Origin: DASZVN01 sp035547055
Lineage (GTDB): Bacteria > Pseudomonadota > Alphaproteobacteria > Rhizobiales > Methylopilaceae
Assembly (NCBI GenBank): GCA_035547055.1
Contig: DASZVN010000032.1
Span: forward strand, 1-23,869
Direction: 5' to 3'
DNA length: 23,869 nucleotides
The notes under the pieces were generated by a model. It had not been told where the DNA came from, did no database searches, and saw only the letters and a list, made by a program, of their open reading frames with translations. Shown piece after piece: positions 1 through 8,635 of this stretch (positions are counted from its first letter, which is position 1; each line of letters begins with the position of its first letter). The translations under genes and the position numbers were made by a program.

Positions 1-498
1 TCGTCAGGCGGGGGGAGGATCGGCGTCCGGCCGGGGCGGTTCGCAGCCGCCCTTTCCGGACGGCCCCGGGGCACCGCCCGGCCGCGAGGAGCGGCCCGCG
101 AGGAGCTCGCTGACGGTCCCGGCGTGCGGCCGGTCTCGTCCTGTCCGCGCAATCGGGCGCATCAGGGAGGCCGGTACACCAAACGCCGCCGTGGGCAGAA
201 AGCGCGGCCCGGGGTCGCCAAACCGCCGCCATGGAGCGCCGCAAGGCGAGCGCCCTGCGTCAACGGGCGCGCCACTGAACAGGACTAGGTTGCGCCTTGC
301 GGCGCTCCATGTCCCCTCACCTGCCCCACCCGGGCCGCCGACGTGGCCGGGGAACGCGGAGGTGCGTCCGCGACCGATCGGAAACTGTCGCGTTGGTTGT
401 TCGCCCCCTGCGGCAACCGAGGAGGTTCGCACGCAATCCTCTCGCCCGCGGCCCTCGCCTGTATTATCAACGGCTTGTCCCGCCATGAGTTATCGGAG
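1..498. other. Region upstream of the ClC gene; no supported gene
   Basis: I see no convincing coding region here. Open frames exist on both strands, but they are Arg/Pro/Gly-rich, resemble no known family and overlap each other, as expected by chance at this GC content. The only structured element I recognise is a perfect 19-bp inverted repeat at 230-248 and 293-311, listed separately. The region presumably contains the promoter and leader of the ClC gene, but no clear -35/-10 pair could be assigned by eye. Confidence 0.5.
230..311. repeat. 19-bp perfect inverted repeat with a nested hairpin
   Basis: The left arm at 230-248 and the right arm at 293-311 are exact reverse complements over 19 bp, separated by 44 bp. 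Inside the spacer, 250-255 and 265-270 form a second perfect 6-bp stem. The structure could be a stable leader hairpin, a cruciform, a protein-binding site or a small mobile palindrome. It lies about 190 bp before the chosen ClC start codon. No second copy was noticed in this window. Function is unknown. Confidence 0.75.
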
Positions 499-2280
499 AT
501 GGATGTCGAGGTCCTGAGGTCGCGCTCGCCGCGCAGCATGGCGTCGGTCGCGGCGGTCATGCGCGCGCTGGTGCGCGGCAGCGAGCTGTGGGTGGTGGTG
601 CTGGCGACCGCGGTCGGCGTGGTCGGCGGCCTGCTGGTCGCCGGCATGAGCTTCCTGACCCAGTTCATGCACGCCCATCTGTTCGGCATCGACCCGGACG
701 AGCGCCTCAGCGCGGTCATCCACATCGACTCGCTGCCGGCGGCGCTGGTGCCGATCGCCGGCGGCCTGATCATGGGCCTCACCACCTATCTGACGCGCCG
801 CTACCGCCGCCGCACCGCGGTCGACCCCATCACGGCGAACGCCGTCCACGGCGGCCGCATGTCGATGACCGACTCGACCATCGTCACGGCGCAGACGGTG
901 ATCTCCAACGGCTTCGGCGCCTCGGTCGGCCTCGAAGCCGGCTACACCCAGATCGCCGCCGCCGTCGCCTCGCTCCTCGGCCGCCTGTTCCGCCTGCGCC
1001 GCAACGACATGCGCGTCCTCGTCGGCTGCGGTGCCGCGGCCGGCATCGCCGCGGCCTTCGACGCGCCGCTGACCGGCGCGTTCTACGGCTTCGAGCTGAT
1101 CATCGGGGTCTATTCCATCGGCAATGTCGCGCCGGTGATGGCCTCGGCCATCGTCTCGACACTGGTGGTGCGGGCGCTCGGCGCGCCCAACATGCCGATC
1201 GCCATTGCCGAAGCGGTGCCGATGCTGACCAAGCAATACGCCCTGTTCATCGGCATGGGCCTCGTCGCGGGCGCCCTCGGCATCGTCATCATGCGGCTGG
1301 TGACGACGGTCGAGACCATGCTCCGGCTGCTGCCGCTGCCCGACCTGCTCAGGCCCGCGGTCGGCGGCGCGGTCGTCGGCGGCCTCGCGCTGCTGACGCC
1401 CCAGGTGCTGTCGTCGGGCCACGGCGCGCTCCACCTCGACCTCGGCCAGCACCTGCCGCTGACCGGACTGGCGGTGCTGCTGATGCTGAAGATCCTGGCC
1501 TCGGCGGTCTCGATCGGCTCGGGCTTCCGCGGCGGCCTGTTCTTCGCCTCGCTGTTCCTGGGCTCGCTGATGGGCGAGCTGATGGCCGGCGTCGGCGCAC
1601 TGATCTCGCCCGCGATAGCGATCAATCCGACGACCGCGGCGGTGGTCGGCATGAGCGCGCTCGCGGTCGCGGTGGTCGGCGGCCCGCTGACGATGACCTT
1701 CCTCGCGCTCGAGAGCACCAACAACTTCATCATCACCGGCATCGTGCTGGCGGCGGCGGTGGTGTCGTCGATGACGGTGCGGGAGACCTTCGGCTACTCG
1801 TTCTCGACCTGGCGGCTGCACCTGCGCGGCGAGTCGATCCGCAGCGCCCACGATGTCGGCTGGATGCGCTCGCTGACGGCCGGACGCATGATGCGCCAGG
1901 ACGTGCGCACCGTGCGCGACGACATGGCGCTGGCCGAGTTCCGCCGCCAGTTCCCGATCGGCTCGACCCAGCGGGTGATCGTGATCGACGCCGCCGACCG
2001 CTACGCCGGCATCATCCCGGTGCCGGAGGCCTTCGCCGCCGAGAACGGCACCGCGAGCCGGGTATCCGACCTGGTGCAGCACCGTAGCGACATGCTCCTC
2101 CCCGCGATGAACGTGAAGGAGGCGATCGCGATGTTCGACCGGACCGAGAGCGAGGCGCTCGCGGTCGTCGACGACCTCCAGAACCGCCACGTCCTCGGCC
2201 TCCTGAGCGAAGCCCATGCCACCCGCCGCTACGCCGAGGAGCTCGACAAGGTGCGGCGTGGACTTTCGGGAGAAGTCTAG
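499..2280 (+). CDS. ClC-family chloride channel/transporter with C-terminal CBS domains
   Basis: A 593-residue inner-membrane protein of the ClC superfamily, which moves chloride or related anions. Hydrophobic helices run from about residue 28 to 430, followed by a soluble CBS-like pair at about 460-585 that usually senses nucleotides or regulates gating. The gating-glutamate region is present as a GLEAG motif with Glu146, followed by the conserved APLTGAFYGFE helix (189-199). The third filter segment reads GGLFFASLF (345-353), and a Tyr in FGYSFS (433) could be the central tyrosine. The first filter motif, usually GSGIP, appears as AVDPI, and the proline of the third motif is replaced by Ala. 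The position of the internal proton glutamate of antiporters appears to be Leu200, which hints at channel behaviour but does not prove it. I chose the ATG at 499; ATG 538 is also possible and the frame stays open upstream to 343. It may be transcribed separately from dxs, which starts 214 bp later. Confidence 0.88.
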   Translation: MDVEVLRSRSPRSMASVAAVMRALVRGSELWVVVLATAVGVVGGLLVAGMSFLTQFMHAHLFGIDPDERLSAVIHIDSLPAALVPIAGGLIMGLTTYLTRRYRRRTAVDPITANAVHGGRMSMTDSTIVTAQTVISNGFGASVGLEAGYTQIAAAVASLLGRLFRLRRNDMRVLVGCGAAAGIAAAFDAPLTGAFYGFELIIGVYSIGNVAPVMASAIVSTLVVRALGAPNMPIAIAEAVPMLTKQYALFIGMGLVAGALGIVIMRLVTTVETMLRLLPLPDLLRPAVGGAVVGGLALLTPQVLSSGHGALHLDLGQHLPLTGLAVLLMLKILASAVSIGSGFRGGLFFASLFLGSLMGELMAGVGALISPAIAINPTTAAVVGMSALAVAVVGGPLTMTFLALESTNNFIITGIVLAAAVVSSMTVRETFGYSFSTWRLHLRGESIRSAHDVGWMRSLTAGRMMRQDVRTVRDDMALAEFRRQFPIGSTQRVIVIDAADRYAGIIPVPEAFAAENGTASRVSDLVQHRSDMLLPAMNVKEAIAMFDRTESEALAVVDDLQNRHVLGLLSEAHATRRYAEELDKVRRGLSGEV

Positions 2281-2494
2281 CCCGACGACGACCTGCCATC
2301 GCGGACCCCCGCCGCTCCGGCGCGCGTTGTCCCTTCAACCGCCAATTGGCAGGGAGCCTCGCCGCCGCCTTTCCCCCGCCATTCTACCGAACCAGCTATG
2401 CATATTTAGGCTGGCCACCGCGCCGCCGCTGTGGTCTCCTGCGAGGGCACGTCAGCGACCGTGATCCGTGTTCCCGCATTACATGGGCAAGCTG

Positions 2495-4423
2495 ATGGAT
2501 AGACCCTCCACCCCCCTCCTCGACCGCATCCACACCCCGGAAGACCTGAGGTCGCTGCCCGAAAGCGCGCTCCGCCAGGTCGCCGACGAGGTGCGTGCCG
2601 AGACCGTCGATGCCGTCTCCGTCACCGGCGGCCATCTCGGCGCCGGGCTCGGCGTGGTCGAGCTGACGGTCGCGCTGCACTATGTGTTCGACACCCCGCG
2701 CGACCGGCTGATCTGGGACGTCGGCCACCAGGCCTATCCCCACAAGATCCTGACCGGCCGCCGCGACCGCATCCGCACGCTGCGCCAGGGCGGCGGCCTT
2801 TCCGGCTTCACCAAGCGCGCCGAGAGCCCGTACGACCCGTTCGGCGCGGCCCATTCCTCGACCTCGATCTCGGCCGGCCTCGGCATGGCGGTGGCGCGCG
2901 ATCTTTCGGGCCGCGACAACAACGTGATCTGCGTGATCGGCGACGGCGCAATGTCGGCCGGCATGGCCTACGAGGCGATGAACAACGCCGGCGGGCTGAA
3001 GTCGCGCCTCATCGTCATCCTCAACGACAACGACATGTCGATCGCCCCGCCGGTCGGCGCGATGTCGGCCTATCTCGCGAAGCTGGTATCGAGCTTCACC
3101 TATGGTAGCGTCCGGAGCTGGGGCAAGCGCTTCGCCCGCTTCCTGCCGCGCGCGATCCGCGAGCGCGCCCGCCGCACCGAGGAATATGCCCGCGGCTTCG
3201 TCACCGGCGGCACGCTGTTCGAGGAGCTCGGCTTCTTCTATGTCGGGCCGATCGACGGCCACAATCTCGACCACCTGCTCCCGGTGCTGAAGAACGTCCG
3301 CGACACCCGCAACGGGCCCATCCTGGTCCACGTCGTCACCAAGAAGGGCAAGGGCTACGCTCCGGCCGAGGAATCGGCGGACAAATATCACGGCGTCAAC
3401 AAGTTCGACGTGCTGACCGGCAAGCAGGCCAAGAACGCGAGCAACGCCCCCTCCTACACCACCGTCTTCGCCAAGAGCCTGATGCGCGAGGCCGAGAAGG
3501 ACGACAAGATCGTCGCGATCACCGCGGCGATGCCGTCCGGCACCGGGCTCGACCTGTTCGGCCAGGCCTTCCCCCGCCGCACCTTCGACGTCGGCATCGC
3601 CGAGCAGCATGCGGTGACCTTCGCCGCGGGGCTCGCGACCGAGGGCTACAAGCCGTTCTGCGCCATCTACTCGACGTTCCTGCAGCGCGCCTACGACCAG
3701 GTGGTGCACGACGTCGCGATCCAGCGCCTGCCGGTGCGTTTCGCGCTCGACCGCGCCGGCTTCGTCGGCGCCGACGGGCCGACCCATGCCGGCGCGTTCG
3801 ACGTGGCCTATCTCGCCACCCTCCCCGGCTTCGTGGTGATGGCGGCGGGCGACGAGGCGGAGCTGGTGCACATGGTGGCGACGGCGGCCGCGATCGACGA
3901 CCGCCCCTCCGCCTTCCGCTACCCCCGCGGCGAGGGCAGCGGCGTCGACATGCCGGAGTTCGGCGTCCCCCTCGAGATCGGCCGCGGCCGGGTGCTGCGC
4001 GAGGGCACGCGGGTCGCCCTGCTCAGCTTCGGCGGCCGCCTCGCCGAGACGCTGAAAGCAGCCGAAGAGCTTGATGCGCAAGGCATTTCGGCCACCGTCG
4101 CCGACGCCCGCTTCGCCAAGCCGCTCGACACCGCGCTGATCCACCGGCTGGTACGGAACCACGAGGCGCTGATCACGGTGGAGGAAGGCGCCGCCGGCGG
4201 CTTCGGGGCGCACGTGTTGCACTACCTGTCGGCGGCTGGCCTATTGGATCAAGGACTTAAGGTCCGCACGTTGATCCTGCCCGACAGGTTCGTCGACCAG
4301 GACAAGCCGGAGGCGATGTACAAGGCCGCCGGGCTCGACGCCGCCGGCATCGTGGCGACGGCGACCGCGCTCCTGGGCGGCGACGGCGCCGTGCTTCGCC
4401 TGCCCGGCAACCGCCGGAGCTGA
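2495..4423 (+). CDS. dxs: 1-deoxy-D-xylulose-5-phosphate synthase
   Basis: Dxs is a cytoplasmic thiamine-diphosphate enzyme that condenses pyruvate with glyceraldehyde 3-phosphate, giving the first intermediate of the MEP isoprenoid pathway. The protein is 642 residues, typical for the family. It opens with the usual PLLDRIHTPEDL segment and carries the thiamine-diphosphate/metal motif GDGAMSAG (149-156) followed by NN. The transketolase-type catalytic Glu370 lies in AEQHAVTFAAGL, and the DRAGFVGADGPTHAG block is intact. I chose ATG 2495 because it places the family N-terminus close to the start; in-frame GTG 2468 and ATG 2483 are alternatives. The gene sits 141 bp before hpnA, so precursor supply and hopanoid synthesis are probably co-expressed. 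No defect is seen. Confidence 0.97.
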   Translation: MDRPSTPLLDRIHTPEDLRSLPESALRQVADEVRAETVDAVSVTGGHLGAGLGVVELTVALHYVFDTPRDRLIWDVGHQAYPHKILTGRRDRIRTLRQGGGLSGFTKRAESPYDPFGAAHSSTSISAGLGMAVARDLSGRDNNVICVIGDGAMSAGMAYEAMNNAGGLKSRLIVILNDNDMSIAPPVGAMSAYLAKLVSSFTYGSVRSWGKRFARFLPRAIRERARRTEEYARGFVTGGTLFEELGFFYVGPIDGHNLDHLLPVLKNVRDTRNGPILVHVVTKKGKGYAPAEESADKYHGVNKFDVLTGKQAKNASNAPSYTTVFAKSLMREAEKDDKIVAITAAMPSGTGLDLFGQAFPRRTFDVGIAEQHAVTFAAGLATEGYKPFCAIYSTFLQRAYDQVVHDVAIQRLPVRFALDRAGFVGADGPTHAGAFDVAYLATLPGFVVMAAGDEAELVHMVATAAAIDDRPSAFRYPRGEGSGVDMPEFGVPLEIGRGRVLREGTRVALLSFGGRLAETLKAAEELDAQGISATVADARFAKPLDTALIHRLVRNHEALITVEEGAAGGFGAHVLHYLSAAGLLDQGLKVRTLILPDRFVDQDKPEAMYKAAGLDAAGIVATATALLGGDGAVLRLPGNRRS

Positions 4424-4564
4424 CCGCGAGGCGATCATCCCAGCCAGGCGACAAGACCCCCAAGACGGTCCTGTCGATCAAGTTGCGCTGGCCTGTCTGG
4501 TCCATCTTGTCCGCGTCTCGCGCCGCCTTTCCTCGCGACGCGTCGAAGGGCATTCTCCGCCGCG

Positions 4565-5584
4565 ATGGCTGAAGGCGATTCCGCAGCATCGTCCGGACCG
4601 GTCCTGATCACCGGCGCGAGCGGCTTTCTCGGCGCGGCGCTGGTCCGTGCCTTTCGCGATGCCGGCGACGAGGTCCGCGCGCTCGTCCGCCGCAGCAGCC
4701 CGCGCCGCGAGATCGAGGGGCTCGGCGCCGCGATCGTCGAAAGCGACGTCCTCGACCGCGCCTCGATCGCCGCCGCCGCGAAAGGCGCTGCCGCGGTGAT
4801 CCACGCGGCCGCCGACTATCGCCTGTGGGCGCCCGACCCGGCGGAGATCGTGCGCACCAATGTCGAGGGCACCCGCATCGTGATGGAGGAGGCACTAAAG
4901 GCCGGCGTGCCGCGCGTCGTCCACACCTCGAGCGTCGCGACCATCGCGCCGATGCCGGACGGCAGCCCGGCCGACGAGACCCGCCCGCTCGCGGTCGCCG
5001 ACGCCATCGGCGCCTACAAGAAAAGCAAGGTCATGGCCGAGCGGCTGGTCGAGGCCATGATCGCCCGCGACCGCCTGCCCGCGATCATCGTCAACCCGTC
5101 GACGCCGATCGGTCCGCGCGACGTCAAGCCGACGCCGACCGGCCGCATCATCATCGAGGCGGCGATGGGCCGGATGCCGGGCTATGTCGATACCGGGCTG
5201 AACCTCGCGCACGTCGACGACGTCGCGGCGGGGCACGTGGCGGCGCTGAAGCGCGGGCGGATCGGCCAGCGCTACATCCTCGGCGGCGAGAACGTGCCGC
5301 TGGCGGAGATGCTGGCCGAAATCGCGGCGCTCGCCGGCGGCCGCGCGCCGGCGCTCCGCATCCCGCGGCGGGCGGTCTATCCGGTGGCGGTCGCGGCGGA
5401 GGCCGCGGCGCGGGTGACCGGCAGGACGCCCTTCGTCACGCTCGACAGCCTCCGCATGGCCAAGCACCGGATGTACTTCACCGACGCCAAGGCCCGGGCC
5501 GAGCTCGGCTATGCCTCGCGGCCTTATCGCGAAGGGCTGACCGACGCGATCCGCTGGTTCCGCGACGCGGGCATGCTGCGATGA
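4565..5584 (+). CDS. hpnA: Hopanoid-associated sugar epimerase/dehydratase-like protein HpnA
   Basis: A 339-residue extended short-chain dehydrogenase/reductase. It has an N-terminal Rossmann nucleotide-binding motif GASGFLG (17-23) and an active-site YKKSK (Tyr151, Lys155) fitting the YxxxK catalytic pair. The middle section HTSSVATIAP and the segment NPSTPIGPRDVKPTPTGR are characteristic of the hopanoid-associated branch. The family is named for its consistent occurrence in hopanoid clusters; its substrate is not settled, and a role in making or modifying the sugar part of extended hopanoids is inferred. Its last codons overlap the hpnB start by 4 nt (ATGA), indicating translational coupling. 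A purine-rich GAAGGG at 4545-4550 is somewhat far from the start codon. Confidence 0.92.
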   Translation: MAEGDSAASSGPVLITGASGFLGAALVRAFRDAGDEVRALVRRSSPRREIEGLGAAIVESDVLDRASIAAAAKGAAAVIHAAADYRLWAPDPAEIVRTNVEGTRIVMEEALKAGVPRVVHTSSVATIAPMPDGSPADETRPLAVADAIGAYKKSKVMAERLVEAMIARDRLPAIIVNPSTPIGPRDVKPTPTGRIIIEAAMGRMPGYVDTGLNLAHVDDVAAGHVAALKRGRIGQRYILGGENVPLAEMLAEIAALAGGRAPALRIPRRAVYPVAVAAEAAARVTGRTPFVTLDSLRMAKHRMYFTDAKARAELGYASRPYREGLTDAIRWFRDAGMLR

Positions 5585-6894
5585 TCCCGCTCGCCGTTGC
5601 CGGTCTGGCGCTCGCCGCGTGGGCCTATCTCCTCCTCGGCCGCGGCTTCTTCTGGCGCTGCGCCGAGCGCGACGACCCTCGCAGGGTGGGCAACGCGAAC
5701 GCGTTGCCCACGGCAGCGCGAATTCGGCCGGCGTTGGTCGGCCCCCACCACCATGCTTCGCATGGTCCCCCACCCCCGTCTGCGACGGGGGAGGATCAGG
5801 GCCGCAGCGCTGATCCTCCCCCGCGAAGCGGGGGAGGTGGCGAGCGAAGCGAGCCGGAGGGGGCCCATGTCGTCGCCATCATCCCCGCCCGCAACGAAGC
5901 CGAGACCATCGCGACAGCCGTTTCCGCCCTGCTGGCGCAGGATTATCCGTCCGAGCGCCTGCGGGTGATCGTGGTCGACGACCAGTCGAGCGACGGCACC
6001 GCCGCGCTGGCGCAAGGCGCTGGCGGCAGCACCGGCCGCGTCGAGGTCGTGGCGGGCACGCCGCTGCCGGCAGGCTGGACCGGCAAGGTGTGGGCGATGG
6101 CGCAGGGCGTCCGCCGCGCCAGCGAAACCGAGCCCGTGCCCGCGTACATCCTGTTCCAGGACGCCGACATCGCCTTCGACCCTGGCGTCATCTCAAGCCT
6201 CGTCGCGACGGCCCGGGCGCAGAACGCGATCCTGCTCTCGCTGATGGCGAAGCTCCGCTGCGACAGCCCGGCCGAGAAGCTGCTGGTGCCGGCCTTCGTG
6301 TTCTTCTTCCAGAAGCTCTACCCGTTCGCCTGGGTGAACGACCCGGAGAGCCGCACGGCGGCGGCGGCCGGGGGCTGCATGCTCGTTCGCGCCGACGCCC
6401 TAGCCGCGGCCGGCGGCCTTGCCGCCATCCGCTCCGCCATCATCGACGACTGCGCCCTCGCCCGCCTGCTCAAGCCGCACGGACCGATCCGCCTCGGCCT
6501 GACCCATTCCGTCACCAGCCTGCGCCCCTACCCCAAGCTCGGCGATATCCGCCGCATGGTCGGCCGCTCGGCCTATGCGGAGCTGCGTTATTCGCCCTGG
6601 CGCCTCGCGGGTACGGTCGCCGGCATGGCGATCATCTATCTCGCGCCGCCGCTCCTCGCGGTCTTCGCCCGCGGCCTGCCGCAAATCCTCGGCGGCGCGG
6701 CATGGCTCGCGATGACGCTGGCCTATCTGCCGATGCTGCGCTTCTACCGGCGCAGCCCGCTGTGGGCGCCGCTGCTGCCGGTCGCGGCCGGGCTCTATAC
6801 CGCGTTCACGCTGGACTCGGCCTTCCAGCATTGGCGCGGCCGCGGCGGCGCCTGGAAGGGGCGCTACCAGGCCGCGGCGGAGCGGGCACGATGA
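5581..6894 (+). CDS. hpnB: Hopanoid-associated family 2 glycosyltransferase HpnB, with an in-frame repeat insertion
   Basis: A 437-residue membrane-attached GT2 glycosyltransferase. An N-terminal transmembrane helix (about 4-24) precedes a catalytic domain starting at about 96 (HVVAIIPARNEAETI). That domain has the nucleotide-sugar aspartates VVDDQSSDGT (131-140), a DAD metal motif (194-196) and a likely catalytic acid pair in IIDDCALA (288-294). Three C-terminal membrane helices lie at about 344-412. Residues about 36-95 do not look like HpnB: they are encoded by two adjacent palindromic repeats that read through in frame (see the repeat entries). Removing them leaves about 377 residues, close to the usual size. 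The insertion falls in the linker between the first helix and the catalytic domain, so activity may be kept. Start ATG 5581 overlaps the hpnA stop and the stop overlaps the hpnC start. The acceptor lipid and sugar donor are not known from sequence. Confidence 0.92.
   Translation: MIPLAVAGLALAAWAYLLLGRGFFWRCAERDDPRRVGNANALPTAARIRPALVGPHHHASHGPPPPSATGEDQGRSADPPPRSGGGGERSEPEGAHVVAIIPARNEAETIATAVSALLAQDYPSERLRVIVVDDQSSDGTAALAQGAGGSTGRVEVVAGTPLPAGWTGKVWAMAQGVRRASETEPVPAYILFQDADIAFDPGVISSLVATARAQNAILLSLMAKLRCDSPAEKLLVPAFVFFFQKLYPFAWVNDPESRTAAAAGGCMLVRADALAAAGGLAAIRSAIIDDCALARLLKPHGPIRLGLTHSVTSLRPYPKLGDIRRMVGRSAYAELRYSPWRLAGTVAGMAIIYLAPPLLAVFARGLPQILGGAAWLAMTLAYLPMLRFYRRSPLWAPLLPVAAGLYTAFTLDSAFQHWRGRGGAWKGRYQAAAERAR
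5686..5711. repeat. 26-bp perfect palindrome inside hpnB (same family as at the window end)
   Basis: Two 12-bp arms, GTGGGCAACGCG at 5686-5697 and its exact reverse complement at 5700-5711, are separated by only AA. The same element begins again at 23844 downstream of the last gene, where the window cuts it off. A relative with a different core lies at 22944-22983. Those two copies sit at gene ends; this one lies within the hpnB reading frame and encodes approximately VGNANALPT. Confidence 0.9.
5723..5866 (+). repeat. About 144-bp multi-hairpin repeat, copy 1, inserted in hpnB
   Basis: This stretch matches the reverse complement of 20564-20705 over almost its whole length. Both contain the ATGCTTCGCATGGT hairpin, the CCCGTCTGCGACGGGGGAGG hairpin, a variable middle part, an 8-to-10-bp stem around GCGAAGCG, and the ending GGCGAGCGAAGCGAGCCGGA. 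Several perfect stems are visible, for example CCTCCCCCGC/GCGGGGGAGG with a GAA loop. It is typical of intergenic repeats, yet here it is translated as part of HpnB without any stop codon. Confidence 0.92.
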
Positions 6895-7772
6895 CCGCGG
6901 CCGCCGACGCCCGCTCGGGCAAGGGCCACCGCGACGAGAATTTTCCCGTCGCCTCGCACCTCATCCGTGCCCGCCATCGGCCGGCGATCCTCGCCTTCTA
7001 CGAGTTCGTCCGCACCGCCGACGACATCGCCGACCACGCCACGCTGAAGCCGAACGAGAAGCTCGCGCTGCTCGACGGGCTCGAGGCGGCGCTCCTCGGC
7101 CATGGCACCGAACCCAGCGCCGACCGGCTGCGCGACATCCTCGCCGAGCGGCACCTCACCCCGCGCCACGCCCAGGACCTCCTCGCCGCCTTTCGCCTCG
7201 ACGTGACCAAGCTGCGCTATGCCGACTGGGACGAGCTGATCGGCTATTGCCGCCTCTCGGCGATGCCGGTCGGCCGCTACGTCCTCGACATCCACGGCGA
7301 GCCGCGCAGCACCTGGGTCGCGTCCGATGCGCTTTGCGCCGCGCTGCAGGTCATCAACCACGTCCAGGACTGCGCCAAGGACCACGCGGCGCTGGGCCGC
7401 GTCTACCTGCCCCTCGACATGCTCGCCGCCCGCGGCGCGAGCGTGGAGGATCTCGGCGAGCCGGCCGCATCGCCCGCCCTTCGCGCCGCGCTCGGCGACG
7501 TCGTCCAGCGCACCGTCGCACTGCTCCGCGACAGCGCCCCGCTTTCGGCCGAGGTCGCGGACTGGCGCCTCGCGTTGGAGATCGCCGCGATCCAGCGCCT
7601 CGCCGAGACGCTGACGGCGCGCCTCGCGCAGCACGACCCCCTCAGCGAGAGGGTCCATCTCGGCAAGGCGGGCTTCGCCGCAGTGGCGTTCGGCGGGCTC
7701 CTGCGCGGGCTCGCCGGTCGCGCTTCGGGAGGTGGACAGCGACGGGCCACGAGGCCAGAATCCCAGCCATGA
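6891..7772 (+). CDS. hpnC: Hydroxysqualene synthase HpnC
   Basis: A 293-residue trans-isoprenyl-diphosphate-synthase-fold enzyme of the squalene/phytoene synthase superfamily. In the three-step bacterial route HpnC converts presqualene diphosphate to hydroxysqualene. The first acidic motif is TADDIADH (Asp44, Asp45, Asp48) and the second is NHVQDCAKD (156-164); both coordinate magnesium and diphosphate. The YCRLSAMPVGRYVLDI segment (119-133) is the usual conserved central helix. The N-terminal GHRDENFPVAS is characteristic of HpnC as opposed to HpnD. The start overlaps the hpnB stop and the stop overlaps the hpnD start, both as ATGA, so the products are probably made in fixed proportion. No defect is seen. 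Confidence 0.93.
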   Translation: MTAAADARSGKGHRDENFPVASHLIRARHRPAILAFYEFVRTADDIADHATLKPNEKLALLDGLEAALLGHGTEPSADRLRDILAERHLTPRHAQDLLAAFRLDVTKLRYADWDELIGYCRLSAMPVGRYVLDIHGEPRSTWVASDALCAALQVINHVQDCAKDHAALGRVYLPLDMLAARGASVEDLGEPAASPALRAALGDVVQRTVALLRDSAPLSAEVADWRLALEIAAIQRLAETLTARLAQHDPLSERVHLGKAGFAAVAFGGLLRGLAGRASGGGQRRATRPESQP

Positions 7773-8635
7773 CGGCCGCCGACCTGGATGAGGACGCCCT
7801 GGCGCCCGACGCCGCCACGCCGGCCGAAGGCGTCGCCTCGGGCAGCTCGTTCTATCTCGCGATGCGCCTCCTGCCGCGGCGCCGGCGCGAGGCGATGTAC
7901 GCCATCTACGGCTTCTGCCGCGCCGTCGACGACATCGCCGACGGCACCGGCCTCACCGCGGCCGCGCGCACCGCTGCGCTGGGCCGCTGGCGCGAGACCG
8001 TCGCCGCGCTCTGCGCCGGCCGGCCCATTGCGGACCCGATCCCCGGCCTCGCCGCAGCGACCCGCGACTTCGGTCTCCGGCGCGAGGATTTCGAGGCGGT
8101 GATCGACGGCATGGCAATGGATGCCGCCGGACCGATCCAGGCGCCGGACTGGGCGACGCTAGACCTCTATTGCGACTGCGTCGCCAGCGCGGTCGGCCGC
8201 CTCTCCGTCCGCGTGTTCGGCATGGCCGAGGAGCCGGGTCGGCAGCTCGCCCACCATCTCGGCCGCGCGCTGCAGCTCACCAACATCCTCCGCGACCTCG
8301 ACGAGGATGCCGGCCTCGGCCGACTCTATTTGCCGCGCGAGGCGCTGGAGGCCGCCGGCATGAGCGATCTCGCGCCCCCCGCCGTGCTTGCCCATCCCCG
8401 GCTCGACGAAGCCTGCCGCGCCGTCGCAGCCCGCGCGAGCGGTCATTTTGCCGAGTCGCGCCGCATCATGGCGGCGGCGCCGCGCCAGGCGGTGAAGGCC
8501 CCGCGGCTGATGGCGTCGGCCTATGCACCCGTGCTGGAGCGGATGGAGGCCCAAGGCTGGGCGCCGCCGCGGACGCGCGTGTCGGTGAACAAGGCGAAGC
8601 TCCTCCTCGCCGTGCTGCGCTACGGGATCGTGTGA
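7769..8635 (+). CDS. hpnD: Presqualene diphosphate synthase HpnD
   Basis: A 288-residue member of the squalene/phytoene synthase superfamily that couples two farnesyl diphosphates head to head into presqualene diphosphate, the first step of the HpnD-HpnC-HpnE route. The motifs are canonical: GSSFYLAMRLLP (25-36), the first aspartate-rich motif FCRAVDDIAD (49-58), YCDCVASAVGRLSVRVFG (134-151) and the second acidic motif QLTNILRDLDED (169-180) followed by GRLYLP. A short acidic, alanine-rich N-terminus precedes the fold. The start is set by the ATGA overlap with hpnC, and the gene shares one base with the hpnE start. Confidence 0.94.
   Translation: MTAADLDEDALAPDAATPAEGVASGSSFYLAMRLLPRRRREAMYAIYGFCRAVDDIADGTGLTAAARTAALGRWRETVAALCAGRPIADPIPGLAAATRDFGLRREDFEAVIDGMAMDAAGPIQAPDWATLDLYCDCVASAVGRLSVRVFGMAEEPGRQLAHHLGRALQLTNILRDLDEDAGLGRLYLPREALEAAGMSDLAPPAVLAHPRLDEACRAVAARASGHFAESRRIMAAAPRQAVKAPRLMASAYAPVLERMEAQGWAPPRTRVSVNKAKLLLAVLRYGIV

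Noticed and set aside
490..2217. A 575-residue minus-strand open frame opposite the ClC gene
   Set aside because: It is His/Arg/Asp-rich shadow sequence; the + strand clearly encodes ClC motifs.
2396..4222. A 608-residue minus-strand open frame opposite dxs
   Set aside because: It is an antisense shadow; the + strand encodes a full-length Dxs with catalytic residues.
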